Notes: generated by a model not told the origin, from the letters alone. A stretch of 64,000 bases of DNA from Caballeronia sp. SBC1 (GCF_011493005.1 NZ_CP049156.1:3348001-3412000), one strand, 5' to 3'; counted from the stretch's first letter, positions 45,459 through 54,762 are shown. Numbers and translations: made by a program.

Positions 45459-47003
45459 TTAATCCGCAGCCGCATGCGCGAGTGTTTCGCTGGCAATACT
45501 TCGCATTGGCCGGATCAGCAATAGCAGCGGCACCACCAGCAAGGTCGCGACAAACATCAGCTTGAAGTCGTTCAGGTAAGCAATCATCTGCGCCTGCTGA
45601 TTGATCGACTGATCCATCAGCGCGAGACTTATCTGCGATCCGCTTTCTAGCATGGGCTGCATTAACGGATTGAACACGTTCACATTCGCCGCGAGGTCGG
45701 CGTGCGCGACCTGCGTACCGCGCGTCATCATGGTCTGCACGATCGAGATGCCAATACTGCTGCCAATATTACGCATCAAGCTGTAGGTCGCGGTGCCGTC
45801 GGCGCGTAGTTCGGGTGTCAGCGTGGAAAACGTCAGCGCACTGAGCGGCACGAATACGAAACCCAGGCCAAAACCCTGGATCACGCCGGGCCACACGATA
45901 TCGGAGACCGACAGCACCAGCGTGTATTGCATCATTTGCCAGAGCGCGAACGCCGAAATGAGAAAACCGGCGAGCAATAACAGACGCGCGTCGATACGTC
46001 GTAACAGCCGCCCGGCGATCAGCATGGCGACCATCGTTCCCGCGCCGCTAGGCGCCGTAACCAGACCGGTCGTGGCGACGGGATAGTTCATCAGGTTCTG
46101 CAGCATTGGCGGCAACAACGCACGGGTCGCGTACATCACCGCGCCGATCACAAAGATAAAAAACACGCCGGTCGCGAAATTGCGGTCCTTCAACAGTTCG
46201 TACTTGAAGAATGAACGCTTCCCGGCGGTCGCGGTGTGCGCGAGAAAAAAGATAAAGCTCAGCACCGCAAGAATTGCTTCGATGCGGATTTCGAGCGAGC
46301 CAAACCAGTCGAGCTGCTCGCCGCGATCGAGTAAAGCCTGGAGTGCGCCGATCGCCAGACCCAGCGTGGCAAACCCGAATGCGTCGAATTTCACCCCGAG
46401 CTTCGCGGCTCTCGCGGGCAGGAACGTTAGCACGCCAAAGAGCGCAAACGCGCCGATCGGCACGTTGATGAAAAATACCCAGCGCCAGTTGTAGCTGTCG
46501 GTGAGCCAGCCGCCGAGCGTCGGCCCGAGAATTGGCCCGACCATCACGCCCATGCCCCATACGGCCATCGCCTGGCCCTGCTTTTCGCGCGGATTGATGT
46601 CGAGCAGGATTGATTGGGAGAGCGGCACGAGCGAGGCTCCGAAAATCCCCTGCAGCAATCGCGACGCAACAATCTGCGCAAGACTCTCCGATAACCCGCA
46701 CAGCGCCGACGCAATCGTGAAGCCGCCAATAGAAATGATCAGCAGACGCTTCGTGCTCAGCCGGTCCGACAACCAGCCCGTGAGCGGCGTGGCAATCGCC
46801 GCCGCAACAATGTACGACGTCAACACCCACGTAATCTCGTCCTGCGACGCCGATAGCGTGCCCTGCATATGCGGCAGCGCGACATTGGCGATCGTGCTGT
46901 CGAGCGTCTGAATCAGCGTGGCGAGCATGATTGAGACGGTTAGCATGGGCCGGTTGAGCGGCTTGGCGGCCGCCGCGTTTGCCGGCATCGATTCTGAGGA
47001 CAT
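45459..47003 (-). CDS. DHA2-family multidrug efflux transporter (EmrB-like)
   Basis: 514 residues, about 14 membrane segments. TLIQTLDSTIANVALPHMQG (TM1 motif), GWLSDRLSTKRLL (motif A), LLQGIFGASLVPLSQ and GPILGPTLGGWL (motif C) define an EmrB/QacA exporter. No EmrA or TolC-like partner is adjacent, unlike typical EmrAB operons. Divergent from a MarR-type regulator with a shared palindromic operator, so likely repressed by it and induced by a toxic compound. Confidence 0.92.
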   Translation of the reverse strand: MSSESMPANAAAAKPLNRPMLTVSIMLATLIQTLDSTIANVALPHMQGTLSASQDEITWVLTSYIVAAAIATPLTGWLSDRLSTKRLLIISIGGFTIASALCGLSESLAQIVASRLLQGIFGASLVPLSQSILLDINPREKQGQAMAVWGMGVMVGPILGPTLGGWLTDSYNWRWVFFINVPIGAFALFGVLTFLPARAAKLGVKFDAFGFATLGLAIGALQALLDRGEQLDWFGSLEIRIEAILAVLSFIFFLAHTATAGKRSFFKYELLKDRNFATGVFFIFVIGAVMYATRALLPPMLQNLMNYPVATTGLVTAPSGAGTMVAMLIAGRLLRRIDARLLLLAGFLISAFALWQMMQYTLVLSVSDIVWPGVIQGFGLGFVFVPLSALTFSTLTPELRADGTATYSLMRNIGSSIGISIVQTMMTRGTQVAHADLAANVNVFNPLMQPMLESGSQISLALMDQSINQQAQMIAYLNDFKLMFVATLLVVPLLLLIRPMRSIASETLAHAAAD

Positions 47004-47030
47004 TCAGGTGCTAACTCGGTTATCAGATCG

Positions 47031-47059
47031 CTTACTTTAATAGTAAGCATGCTTATTAT
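47031..47059. promoter_or_regulatory. Palindromic operator between the efflux gene and the MarR-type gene
   Basis: Dyad centred at 47049/47050: ten-base arms 47040-47049 and 47050-47059 match at nine positions (core AGCATGCT). A second overlapping inverted repeat CTTAC ... GTAAG spans 47031-47047. MarR proteins bind such AT-rich palindromes; the assignment follows from location. Confidence 0.6.
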
Positions 47060-47156
47060 AAACCTGCCGATGATTGAAACAAGGAGCCAAAAAACCGGGA
47101 GAGTCCGCGTTTGCCCGAATGCATGTGGGCACGAGCTTCTTTCGTATAATCCGGGC

Positions 47157-47600
47157 ATGGAAACGCACCTCGACAAGCGCTTTGGTTTTCTGATCTCGGA
47201 CGTTGGGCGCTTGTGCAGCAAGCGCTTCGACGAACTCGCGAAATCGTCGCTCGATCTCACGCGGGCGCAATGCCGCGCGCTCGCCTATCTATCCCATTTC
47301 GGCGATGTAAACCAGGCACGGCTGGCCGATCTGCTGGAAGTCGCACCGATATCGGCCGGTCGCCTGCTCGACCGGATGGAGGAAGGCGGCTGGATCGAAC
47401 GTTTTTCAAATCCCGATGACCGTCGCGAACGGACGGTGCGGATGACGGCAAAGGCTGAAGGTGCGCTCGGCAAGGCTCGCCGGGTGGGCGATTCAGTGGC
47501 CACTGAAGCGTTGGCAGGGCTCGATGCCGACGAGCGCGCGCAATTGATCTCGCTACTGCGGCGCGTGCGGGTAAATCTGAGCACGATTGTGGACGAGTGA
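47157..47600 (+). CDS. MarR-family transcriptional regulator
   Basis: 147 residues with a MarR winged helix: LTRAQCRALAYLSHFGDVNQARLADLLEVAPISAGRLLDRMEEGGWI (recognition helix) and the wing NPDDRRERTVRMT. It should repress the divergent EmrB-like pump and itself. The TATAAT at 47145-47150 ends six bases before the ATG, so the mRNA may be leaderless if that -10 is used; no ribosome site is visible. Confidence 0.9.
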   Translation: METHLDKRFGFLISDVGRLCSKRFDELAKSSLDLTRAQCRALAYLSHFGDVNQARLADLLEVAPISAGRLLDRMEEGGWIERFSNPDDRRERTVRMTAKAEGALGKARRVGDSVATEALAGLDADERAQLISLLRRVRVNLSTIVDE

Positions 47601-47884
47601 GCGGTTTGCGGCGGCTCGGGGCACTTATGTTGCGTCTACTTATGTCTCTACCGAAACTGCAAAAAGCCGCTGTTATGGAGCACTCGGCTCGATAGTTGAA
47701 GAGCTTGGTCGGGCGATCGTCCCGCCGCGGTCGAATCTGGATCGATCGACGCAGTGCAATAAACAGGAGGACCGACGCTTGCTACAAAGCGTGTCGGAGC
47801 ATCCGCCGCGCGTACCCGAGCTTACGGGCTTATGCAAACCGTACGCCTCTCCCCGATCGCAATTCGTCTCCTCCGGAATCCGAC

Positions 47885-49168
47885 ATGCTCTTGCTCGCCA
47901 TACCGCTTACGGTCGTCGCCACGCTCGTCGTTGCCCTGATCCTTGCGAACTTCGTGAGCGGCGAAAAGAAAGTCGAGCACAACATTGACCGGTTGTATTC
48001 CAGTGACGACCCGCAATTCATTCGTTCAATGAGCCTCTTGCTGGGGCCGCCGGTGACGTCGGGCAATAGGTATGCCGTGCTGCTGAACGGCGACGAAATC
48101 TTCCCTTCCATGCTTGATGGCATTCAATCCGCCAAAGAGACCATTACCTTCGAGACGTTCATTTACTGGTCCGGCGAAGTTGGCGCACGATTTGCGGCTG
48201 CGTTGTCGGAAAAAGCGCGCTCGGGCGTTGCGGTGCATATCCTGCTCGACTGGGTGGGCTGCAAGAAAATGGATCATCGTTACCTCGACGAACTGCGGCA
48301 AGCCGGTGCTGACGTCGTGCAATATCACAAGCCGCACTGGACCGGACTCGGCCGTATGAATAACCGGACGCACCGGAAGCTGCTGATCATCGACGGCCGC
48401 GTGGGTTTCACCGGTGGTGTTGGGATTGCGGAGGAATGGACCGGGCACGGGCAAGACGAAAAGCATTGGCGCGACACACATTTTCGGGTGGAGGGTCCGG
48501 TGGTCGGTCATATGCAGGCCGTGTTCATGGACAACTGGATCAAGGTGACCGGCAATGTGCTTCATGGTCCCAAGTACTTTCCTGAGATACCCCCATTGCC
48601 GGAAGGTGATGCCTGTCATGGTGTCGCGCACATGTTCAGTAGCTCTCCCACCCACGGCGCCGACGACATGGAACTGATGTATCTCATGGCGATCACAGCG
48701 GCCACGCAGAGCATTCACCTGGCGAGCGCATATTTTGTCCCCGATGGCCTCGCGATCAACGCCCTGGTGGAAGCCGCACGACGTGGCGTGAGAGTGCGCA
48801 TTGTGACGCCGGGAAAACGTATTGACACGCACACAGTGCGTGAAGCCTCCCGCGCCTGCTGGGGAGATCTGCTGGCCGCGGGTATCGAAATCCATGAATA
48901 TCAGCCGACCATGTTCCATTGCAAACTACTCGTGGTGGACGAGTACCTGGTTTCAGCGGGATCGACGAATTTCGACAGCCGCTCGTTCAAGCTCAACGAC
49001 GAAGCGAACCTCAATATCTACGATCGCGAATTCGCCCGTCAGCAAAGCGCAATTTTCGACGCTGATATAGAAAAGTCGCACCTCGTCACGTACGAAGAGT
49101 GGCTGAATAGGCCGCGGTTAGAGAAGCTGATCGAGAAAGTGGTGCCGTTACTCGACTGGCAGCTTTGA
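47885..49168 (+). CDS. Cardiolipin synthase / phospholipase D-family protein
   Basis: 427-residue membrane-associated enzyme. One N-terminal membrane helix (LLLAIPLTVVATLVVALIL) and two HKD motifs: HRKLLIIDGRVGFTGG near residue 162 and HCKLLVVDEYLVSAGSTNFD near residue 345. Matches the ClsB/ClsC-like branch with a single membrane helix. The start at 47885 places the helix at the N-terminus; an open frame to 47696 adds Arg-rich unrelated sequence. Likely condenses phosphatidyl groups into cardiolipin. Confidence 0.88.
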   Translation: MLLLAIPLTVVATLVVALILANFVSGEKKVEHNIDRLYSSDDPQFIRSMSLLLGPPVTSGNRYAVLLNGDEIFPSMLDGIQSAKETITFETFIYWSGEVGARFAAALSEKARSGVAVHILLDWVGCKKMDHRYLDELRQAGADVVQYHKPHWTGLGRMNNRTHRKLLIIDGRVGFTGGVGIAEEWTGHGQDEKHWRDTHFRVEGPVVGHMQAVFMDNWIKVTGNVLHGPKYFPEIPPLPEGDACHGVAHMFSSSPTHGADDMELMYLMAITAATQSIHLASAYFVPDGLAINALVEAARRGVRVRIVTPGKRIDTHTVREASRACWGDLLAAGIEIHEYQPTMFHCKLLVVDEYLVSAGSTNFDSRSFKLNDEANLNIYDREFARQQSAIFDADIEKSHLVTYEEWLNRPRLEKLIEKVVPLLDWQL

Positions 49169-49212
49169 ACGCCTGCGCGATTTTTCTCGGGTTTCGACTA
49201 CCGCCTACTATC

Positions 49213-49998
49213 TCAATGCCGGGTCAAGCCACCGCCCGCCGCTGCCTCAATCAGCTTTCTCATAGGCCACGCCTCGGCGTACTGGCCGATCACAGCGACC
49301 TCACGATCCGCCTGTTCGGGCAGCAAACGGTCGTCCACCACCACGATGATCGGCGTGTTGGCAGTCAGTGCATTGCCACGCAGGTCCACAAGCTTGTAAA
49401 GCTCCGAAGACGAAGCGTTGCGATGACATGAAATCACGTCGATCTGCGTGTCACCCTGCGACAGATCGAAGCCGTACTGACGACCAGACACGCCTGCAAC
49501 CTTAAGCGTGCTCTTGATCGCTGGGACATCTGGTTTCATTGCGTTGAGATAAAGCCTCGTGTCACCTATCAGATTGGGCTCGCGGACCGCGAAGTCAGTG
49601 CCCGCGTTATCGAACTCCCATCTGGCCAGACTTAGCAACGCGTCCACATAGCTCGCGAACCCGGACGCCATGTTGGAAACTTCAAACGTGCCTTCAATTT
49701 CGCCCTCTTGCGTCACGTTGATGCCGGGCTGCTTGATCGCTGCTTTCACCACTTGATAGTCCCGCAGATGAAACGAATTGATCTGCCGGGAGAAGCAGTG
49801 GAACAGCGTTCCCCCTGAATCAAAGAAGCGTATCTGCTCGTGATCATCCAGATACTCCGCGTAGATCTCGAACGGGTCGCCGCCGTAAAAGCCAAACGGT
49901 GTTTGGAGGGCCATCATGGGCGGGTATTCATCTTCTAGTTGCACGCAGCCGAAGCCGAGCTTTGCGCACATGTCCTGGCAGGACGACTGGATATTCAT
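49213..49998 (-). CDS. DUF1828/DUF1829 protein
   Basis: 261-residue soluble protein. The N-terminal 90 residues fit DUF1828 (PFGFYGGDPFEIYAEYLDD ... IRFFDSGGTLFHCF); the C-terminal part fits DUF1829 (GVSGRQYGFDLSQGDTQIDVIS ... TPIIVVVDDRLL). Such two-domain proteins occur in phages, plasmids and genomic islands with no known role. Its ATG overlaps the stop of the upstream unknown gene, making a two-gene module. Base composition looks lower in G+C than the flanks. Confidence 0.8.
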   Translation of the reverse strand: MNIQSSCQDMCAKLGFGCVQLEDEYPPMMALQTPFGFYGGDPFEIYAEYLDDHEQIRFFDSGGTLFHCFSRQINSFHLRDYQVVKAAIKQPGINVTQEGEIEGTFEVSNMASGFASYVDALLSLARWEFDNAGTDFAVREPNLIGDTRLYLNAMKPDVPAIKSTLKVAGVSGRQYGFDLSQGDTQIDVISCHRNASSSELYKLVDLRGNALTANTPIIVVVDDRLLPEQADREVAVIGQYAEAWPMRKLIEAAAGGGLTRH

Positions 49999-50453
49999 TT
50001 CGACTCCGGAACCGATGGGTCAGGTAAAACGCACGTCAGCGTCAAGTTGGTCTTCCTGCAGAAGAGCAGCAGCGCGCCCGAGAAACTGATCGCAGACCAT
50101 TCAGCGTGGCCCGCCAAACGGTCGCGACCCACGTGTTCGTGAGGATGCCGATGAGCATCCGCTGGTCGTCGACCACTTTGAAAGACGTCGAGCTGGTACG
50201 CTCGGCGATTACCCCGATGCTGCGAGTAATACATGCTGAACAGGAATTGCTTAAGGTGCGGTCGCCGGCCGTATCGAACAGACAGGTCAGCCGTAATGCC
50301 CTGAATGCGCCTGCCCTCGGAATCCGTGACACCGAATTCGCACTTCGCCCAACTTACCGTTTGCTGCCGCCTTCTCCATCCCGTTGATGGATCGCCGAAT
50401 TTGGTGAGGCTTAGTAGGCGTTCCGCCTCGTCCCGTGGAAGATCGTCGATCAT
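49995..50453 (-). CDS. Hypothetical partner of the DUF1828/DUF1829 gene
   Basis: 152-residue soluble protein, DEAERLLSLTKFG near the N-terminus, then a basic middle (VRYGRRPHLKQFLF, RAYQLDVFQSG) and a His-rich AHRHPHEHVGRDR, ending in a hydrophobic SGALLLFCRKTNLTL. It reads without a frameshift to a stop that overlaps the next gene. It resembles in layout the small proteins (DUF6978-like) that I recall paired with DUF1828, but I cannot confirm the family. The pair behaves like a toxin-antitoxin or defence-type cassette only by architecture. Confidence 0.6.
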   Translation of the reverse strand: MIDDLPRDEAERLLSLTKFGDPSTGWRRRQQTVSWAKCEFGVTDSEGRRIQGITADLSVRYGRRPHLKQFLFSMYYSQHRGNRRAYQLDVFQSGRRPADAHRHPHEHVGRDRLAGHAEWSAISFSGALLLFCRKTNLTLTCVLPDPSVPESK

Positions 50454-50594
50454 ATGAGGTCATGGTTTGCATCCTGCGTGCTTGCGTGGATTTCACATGA
50501 CCAACCATACCGTGACGCGCTTTGGACGAGTCAAGGTGAAAATTGTCATAAAGCGTCTGCTCGCCGAATCAATGCGCCTCACATCGGAATCAAG

Positions 50595-51896
50595 CTATCC
50601 GCCGATCACCCCCGTTCGCATCAACGCCTCGATTTGTACGTCGCCCATGCCAAGCACGTCGCGCAGCATGGCGCTCGTGTGTTGTCCAAGCATCGGCGGC
50701 GCCTGTTCGTACGCAACCGGCGTAGCCGATAAACGCAGCGGACTCGCGACCGTAGGCGCAACGCCCGCGACAAGATGCGGTATCTCCCGCGCCGCGCCGC
50801 GAAATTGCGCCTGTTCGGAACCGAAAGCCTGCGCGATATCGTTGATCGGCCCGCACGGCACGCCGCACGCTTCGAGCGCGTCAACCCATGCGTCGCGAGG
50901 ACGCGTCATGAAGACCGCCGCCAGTTGCGGCAACAATTCCGCCCGGTTCACGCTACGCCCGCTATTGGTGGCGAAACGGGTATCGAGCGCAAGTTCCGGC
51001 ACGTTCATCGCGGTGCACAGCGAACGGAACTGGCTGTCGTTGCCGCACGCGACGATCACATGGCCGTCGCTCGCGGCGAAGGTCTGATACGGCACGATGT
51101 TCGGATGCGCGTTGCCCATGCGCTGTGGCGCGATGCCCGTGGTCAGATAGTTCATCGACTGGTTAGCGAGCATGGCGAGCTGGCAATCGAGCAACGCGAT
51201 GTCGAGATGTTGCCCGAGCCCGCTTTTTCCGCGCTCCATCAGTGCGGCGAGCACGCCGGTGGTTGCATACATGCCGGCCATCAGGTCCGTTACGGCCACG
51301 CCGACTTTTTCCGGGCCGCCGCCCGCTACGCTGTTGGGTTCGCCGGTAATGCTCATCAGCCCGCCCATGCCCTGGATCAGGAAGTCGTAGCCCGCGCGCT
51401 GCGATAGCGGGCCGCTCTGTCCAAAACCCGTCACCGAGCAGTACACGAGCCGCGGATTGATTGCCGAAAGACTCTCGTAGTCCAGACCATATTTCTTTAG
51501 CCCTCCTACCTTGAAGTTTTCGACGACTACGTCACACGACTTCGCGAACTCGCGGATCAGCTCAGCGCCTTCGGGTGAACTCATGTCGATGGCAACCGAC
51601 TGCTTGTTGCGGTTCGCGCACAGGAAATAGGCGCTCTCCGATGTATCGCGGCCCTCGGCGTCACGCAGGAATGGTGGCCCCCAAGTGCGCGTGTCGTCGC
51701 CCGCGCCCGGACGCTCGATCTTGATCACTTGCGCCCCGAGATCCGCAAGGTTCTGCGTGCACCACGGCCCCGCCAGCACCCTCGATAAATCCAACACGCG
51801 GATGCCATCCAGCGGGCGTTTTCTCGTTGTTCCCGCTGTGTTCATGTTCGCGCCCGGGTTCGCCGGCATCGGTTGATTCTTGCTGTCCTGCACCAT
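50595..51896 (-). CDS. CaiB/BaiF family CoA-transferase
   Basis: Class III CoA transferase of 433 residues that moves CoA between organic acids. RVLDLSRVLAGPWCTQNLADLGAQVIKIERP is the family N-terminus, with the catalytic aspartate expected near residue 205 in GVAVTDLMAGMYA. A C-terminal domain with PCGPINDIAQAF and LGQHT follows. The first 25 residues vary, and an ATG at 51845 is another possible start. No acyl-CoA dehydrogenase or hydratase adjoins, so the substrate (formyl-, succinyl- or carnitine-like) is open. Confidence 0.9.
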   Translation of the reverse strand: MVQDSKNQPMPANPGANMNTAGTTRKRPLDGIRVLDLSRVLAGPWCTQNLADLGAQVIKIERPGAGDDTRTWGPPFLRDAEGRDTSESAYFLCANRNKQSVAIDMSSPEGAELIREFAKSCDVVVENFKVGGLKKYGLDYESLSAINPRLVYCSVTGFGQSGPLSQRAGYDFLIQGMGGLMSITGEPNSVAGGGPEKVGVAVTDLMAGMYATTGVLAALMERGKSGLGQHLDIALLDCQLAMLANQSMNYLTTGIAPQRMGNAHPNIVPYQTFAASDGHVIVACGNDSQFRSLCTAMNVPELALDTRFATNSGRSVNRAELLPQLAAVFMTRPRDAWVDALEACGVPCGPINDIAQAFGSEQAQFRGAAREIPHLVAGVAPTVASPLRLSATPVAYEQAPPMLGQHTSAMLRDVLGMGDVQIEALMRTGVIGG

Positions 51897-52211
51897 TTCA
51901 CCTCGTTCGTTTCAAGCCGGGTTTTGGCTGGTCGGCCCGTGCATGGCCGGGAAAATGCGAATCGGCACGCCTGGTGGGGCGGCTGGCGGAAAGCCGCATC
52001 GCTGGATGCCGTCGATTGTAGCCAAGTCGTCAGACAGGGCGTCCCCGGTCCGGCGTTTGTCAATTTGTCAGCTTTTTTGTCCCAACGCGCACCGTCCCAT
52101 CGACGGGATCAAAATCACGGAACACGGTCGAAATATTTGTCAGGTGCCGGAATATTCCGTAAGCACCATCCGTTTATCCCATACCTGCACAAACGGAATG
52201 AAACAAACAAC

Positions 52212-52580
52212 ATGAAAATGCGAATCCCGATGCTCGCTGCAGCTCTCGTTGCGACCTTCAGCCTGAGTGCCCATGCCGCGCCGCCAATGGCCGGAGGCGG
52301 TATGTACACCGACGCGAAAGGCATGACGCTCTACACATTCGACAAAGATCCGGCGTCGGGTCCAAGCGCGTGCAGCGGCGGTTGCGCCCAAGCGTGGCCG
52401 GCGGTCATGGCCGATGCCTCGGACAAGCCCCAGGGCGACTGGACCATGATGCCCACAGCCGATGGTGGCAACCAGTGGGCGTACAAAGGCAAGCGCGTAT
52501 ATACGTTCGCGAAAGACCAGAAACCCGGCGATGCCAACGGCGACAATTTCAAGAACATGTGGCATACCGTGAAGCAGTAA
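52212..52580 (+). CDS. Secreted COG4315-type protein with two YxF repeats
   Basis: 122 residues: signal peptide ending SAHA near residue 21, then two copies of a short motif (TLYTFDKDP and RVYTFAKDQKPGD) separated by a CSGGCAQAWPAV cysteine pair. This is the COG4315 layout, found in periplasmic or surface proteins of unknown function. A palindrome GGAATATTCC at 52149-52158 and a GGAAC at 52119 lie upstream and may be regulatory. The ECF sigma / anti-sigma genes follow, suggesting it is part of that regulon. Confidence 0.8.
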   Translation: MKMRIPMLAAALVATFSLSAHAAPPMAGGGMYTDAKGMTLYTFDKDPASGPSACSGGCAQAWPAVMADASDKPQGDWTMMPTADGGNQWAYKGKRVYTFAKDQKPGDANGDNFKNMWHTVKQ

Positions 52581-52707
52581 GCGTGGAGCAGTTAAGCGCC
52601 ATTAGAGCGATGGAGACCAGCATGAAGCGATCGATGGCCACTGTGCGCGCGCCGGCAATATCGTCGTCACGCGCACAGTGGCCGGGAGCGCTGAAAGTGA
52701 ACCAGTC

Positions 52708-52725
52708 ATGAGCATAGGCCGTTGA
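52708..52725 (+). other. Five-codon leader frame overlapping the sigma-factor start
   Basis: ATG-AGC-ATA-GGC-CGT-TGA; its TGA overlaps the TTG start of the sigma gene (TTGA). Such an overlap would couple translation of a sigma gene that has a weak start codon and no good ribosome site of its own. Confidence 0.35.
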
Positions 52726-53240
52726 GCTTCGATACCGATCTCGTTGGGGTTCTCCCGCAGTTGCGGCGTTACGCGCGCGCGCTGACGGGAGACCGTGCGT
52801 GGGCCGATGACCTCGTGCAGGACGTGACCGAACGCGCCCTTGGCCGCTCGAAAGGATTTCGCGTCGGCAGCAATCTGCGCGCGTGGCTGTTCACTATCAT
52901 GCGCAATCTCTATATCGATCAATTGCGCGGCCGGCGCGATATTGCCGTCGACGACGAAACCGCGCCCTGGCGGCAGATGGCCGCGCCCGTGGGTGAAGTC
53001 GACGGGCTCGTGCTGCGCGACGTGCAACGCGCGCTGTATTGCCTGCCGGTCGAGCAACGCGAAGTCATGCTGCTCGTCTGCGTCGAGGACATGAGTTATC
53101 AGGAGGCATCCGTGGTGCTGAACGTGCCGGCCGGAACGGTGATGTCGCGACTATCGCGGGCACGTGAACACATGCGCGTGCTGCTCGGTGAGGAGCCGGG
53201 CCGCAAATCGGCATCGTTGAAAATCGTGAGTGGCACATGA
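52722..53240 (+). CDS. ECF-type RNA polymerase sigma factor
   Basis: 172 residues with sigma region 2 (DDLVQDVTERALGRSKGFRVG ... LFTIMRNLYIDQLR) and region 4 (LPVEQREVMLLVCVEDMSYQEASVVLNVPAGTVMSRLSRAR), no region 3, as in extracytoplasmic-function sigmas. The start is TTG; no ATG or GTG exists in frame after the preceding stop at 52698. It overlaps the anti-sigma gene (ATGA). Probably responds to envelope or oxidative stress, and the COG4315 and PEBP genes next to it may be targets. Confidence 0.9.
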   Translation: MSFDTDLVGVLPQLRRYARALTGDRAWADDLVQDVTERALGRSKGFRVGSNLRAWLFTIMRNLYIDQLRGRRDIAVDDETAPWRQMAAPVGEVDGLVLRDVQRALYCLPVEQREVMLLVCVEDMSYQEASVVLNVPAGTVMSRLSRAREHMRVLLGEEPGRKSASLKIVSGT

Positions 53241-54031
53241 CGAATTCCGAACGTCCTGACCAGGCGGAATCCAGCGCGGCAGCCAACGAGTTGCGCGCGC
53301 TGTCGGCGTTCATCGACGACGAAGCGCCGGAGGCCGAGCGCATTGAAACCGCTGCACGCATCGCCGCCGATCCGGTGAGCGCGGCGACGGTCGCCGCTTA
53401 TCGCGCGCAAGACAATGCGCTGCGAGCGCTGTTTGCCGCCACTGCTGATAAAGAACCTCAAGTCGTGGTCGTTCGTCCGCGCAGGCGTTATCTGATGGCG
53501 GCGAGCTGGCTGGTGGTGGGCATTGCATGCGGCTTCCTGATGCACATGCTGTTGCCGGTCCTCGACCAGGATCACCCGCCGCCGCCGTTCGCGCAGCGCG
53601 CGGATATCGCCTATGCCGTGTATGCGCCCGAGCAGCGGCACGCGGTGGAAGTCGCGGCGTCTCAGGAAGATCATCTTGTTACGTGGTTGTCCAAGCGGCT
53701 TAACAGGACCCTGACCATTCCCTCGCTGCATGAGTATGGGTTCGAGCTGGTCGGTGGCCGCTTGTTACCCGGCGAGGACGGACCCGCGGCGCAGTTCATG
53801 TATCAGAACGCCAGCGGCGAACGGCTCACGCTATACATGACCAGCGGTTCGGGCAAGCATAAGGACGAGTACGCCATACGGATGTTGCGCGACGGCTCGC
53901 GACGAACGTACTACTGGACAACAGATCACGCGGGTTACGCGCTCTCAGGACAGATCGGCGAGGCGAAACTCCGCGCCATCAGCTTCGATACTTGCGCAGC
54001 ATTAGGCGGCGATCCGAAGAAATGGCAGTAA
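53237..54031 (+). CDS. Membrane-bound anti-sigma factor
   Basis: 264 residues: cytoplasmic N-terminal segment with LRALSAFIDDEAPEAERIE (anti-sigma/zinc-less RskA-like helix), a single membrane helix near residues 95-115 (YLMAASWLVVGIACGFLM), and a periplasmic sensing domain to the end. No HxxxCxxC zinc motif is present. Translationally coupled to the sigma gene, so its expected role is holding the ECF sigma inactive until the periplasmic signal. Confidence 0.85.
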   Translation: MTNSERPDQAESSAAANELRALSAFIDDEAPEAERIETAARIAADPVSAATVAAYRAQDNALRALFAATADKEPQVVVVRPRRRYLMAASWLVVGIACGFLMHMLLPVLDQDHPPPPFAQRADIAYAVYAPEQRHAVEVAASQEDHLVTWLSKRLNRTLTIPSLHEYGFELVGGRLLPGEDGPAAQFMYQNASGERLTLYMTSGSGKHKDEYAIRMLRDGSRRTYYWTTDHAGYALSGQIGEAKLRAISFDTCAALGGDPKKWQ

Positions 54032-54123
54032 GCGGTTTTCAGGATTGCGGTGCTTGAACATGGAAAACCTAAGCGCACGCGGTACGCAGAGCGAATTTAT
54101 TGAAACTCAGGGCCAGAAGAACA

Positions 54124-54696
54124 ATGAAGAGTGATCGAAGCAGTATGTGCCGCGCAAAGCGGCTTTTGCGCGTTGCCTTGATAGGCGCGGGATGTTTTCT
54201 GAGTGTCGCCACAATCGCCGATGAGCGCTTCACGCTCACATCACCCGGCCTCGCCGATAACGCCACCCTCGACTCGCGGCACGCCGCCAGCGCTCAGGAT
54301 TGCGGCGGCAAGAACGTCTCGTTGCCGCTGGCATGGAGCAATGCGCCTTCCGAGACCAAAAGCTTTGCGGTCACCATCTTCGATCCCGATGGCGCGCGCG
54401 GCCTAGGCATCGTGCATTGGATTCTCTACGGAATTCCTGCTGCAACGACCGCATTGGCGGAAGGCGGGCCGCCGCCAGCGGGGAGTATTGGCGGAATCAA
54501 CCGGACGGGGAGGGACGGCTATTACGGCCCCTGCCCACCACATGGCGATGCACCGCATCACTATGTCGTACAGGTCTACGCGCTGGATATCGACGCGAAT
54601 TCCCTGCCCGCTGCACTCAACCGCGACGCATTGATCGCCGCGATGAAGGGTCACGTGCTGGCGTCATCGAGCATGGTGGTTCGGTACGCGCGATGA
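54124..54696 (+). CDS. YbhB/YbcL-type PEBP family protein (Raf-kinase-inhibitor-like)
   Basis: 190 residues with a signal peptide (about residues 1-32), then the PEBP fold: FTLTSPGLADNATL, FAVTIFDPDGARGLGIVHWILYGIP and GPCPPHGDAPHHYVVQVYALD, the ligand-pocket motif. The ATG at 54124 has AGAAG upstream. Periplasmic and of unknown ligand. Lies 90 bp after the anti-sigma gene in the same direction. Confidence 0.88.
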   Translation: MKSDRSSMCRAKRLLRVALIGAGCFLSVATIADERFTLTSPGLADNATLDSRHAASAQDCGGKNVSLPLAWSNAPSETKSFAVTIFDPDGARGLGIVHWILYGIPAATTALAEGGPPPAGSIGGINRTGRDGYYGPCPPHGDAPHHYVVQVYALDIDANSLPAALNRDALIAAMKGHVLASSSMVVRYAR

Positions 54697-54762
54697 TTGT
54701 CGACCGGGAGCGATGCGTGCGTGATCAGGTCCTGCATCAACGCATCGCGGCTTATGCCTTCA

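Noticed and set aside
49995..50453. Suspected frameshift in the gene before DUF1828
   Set aside because: Retranslation of the reverse strand gives one continuous frame with sensible composition to a stop that overlaps the next start.
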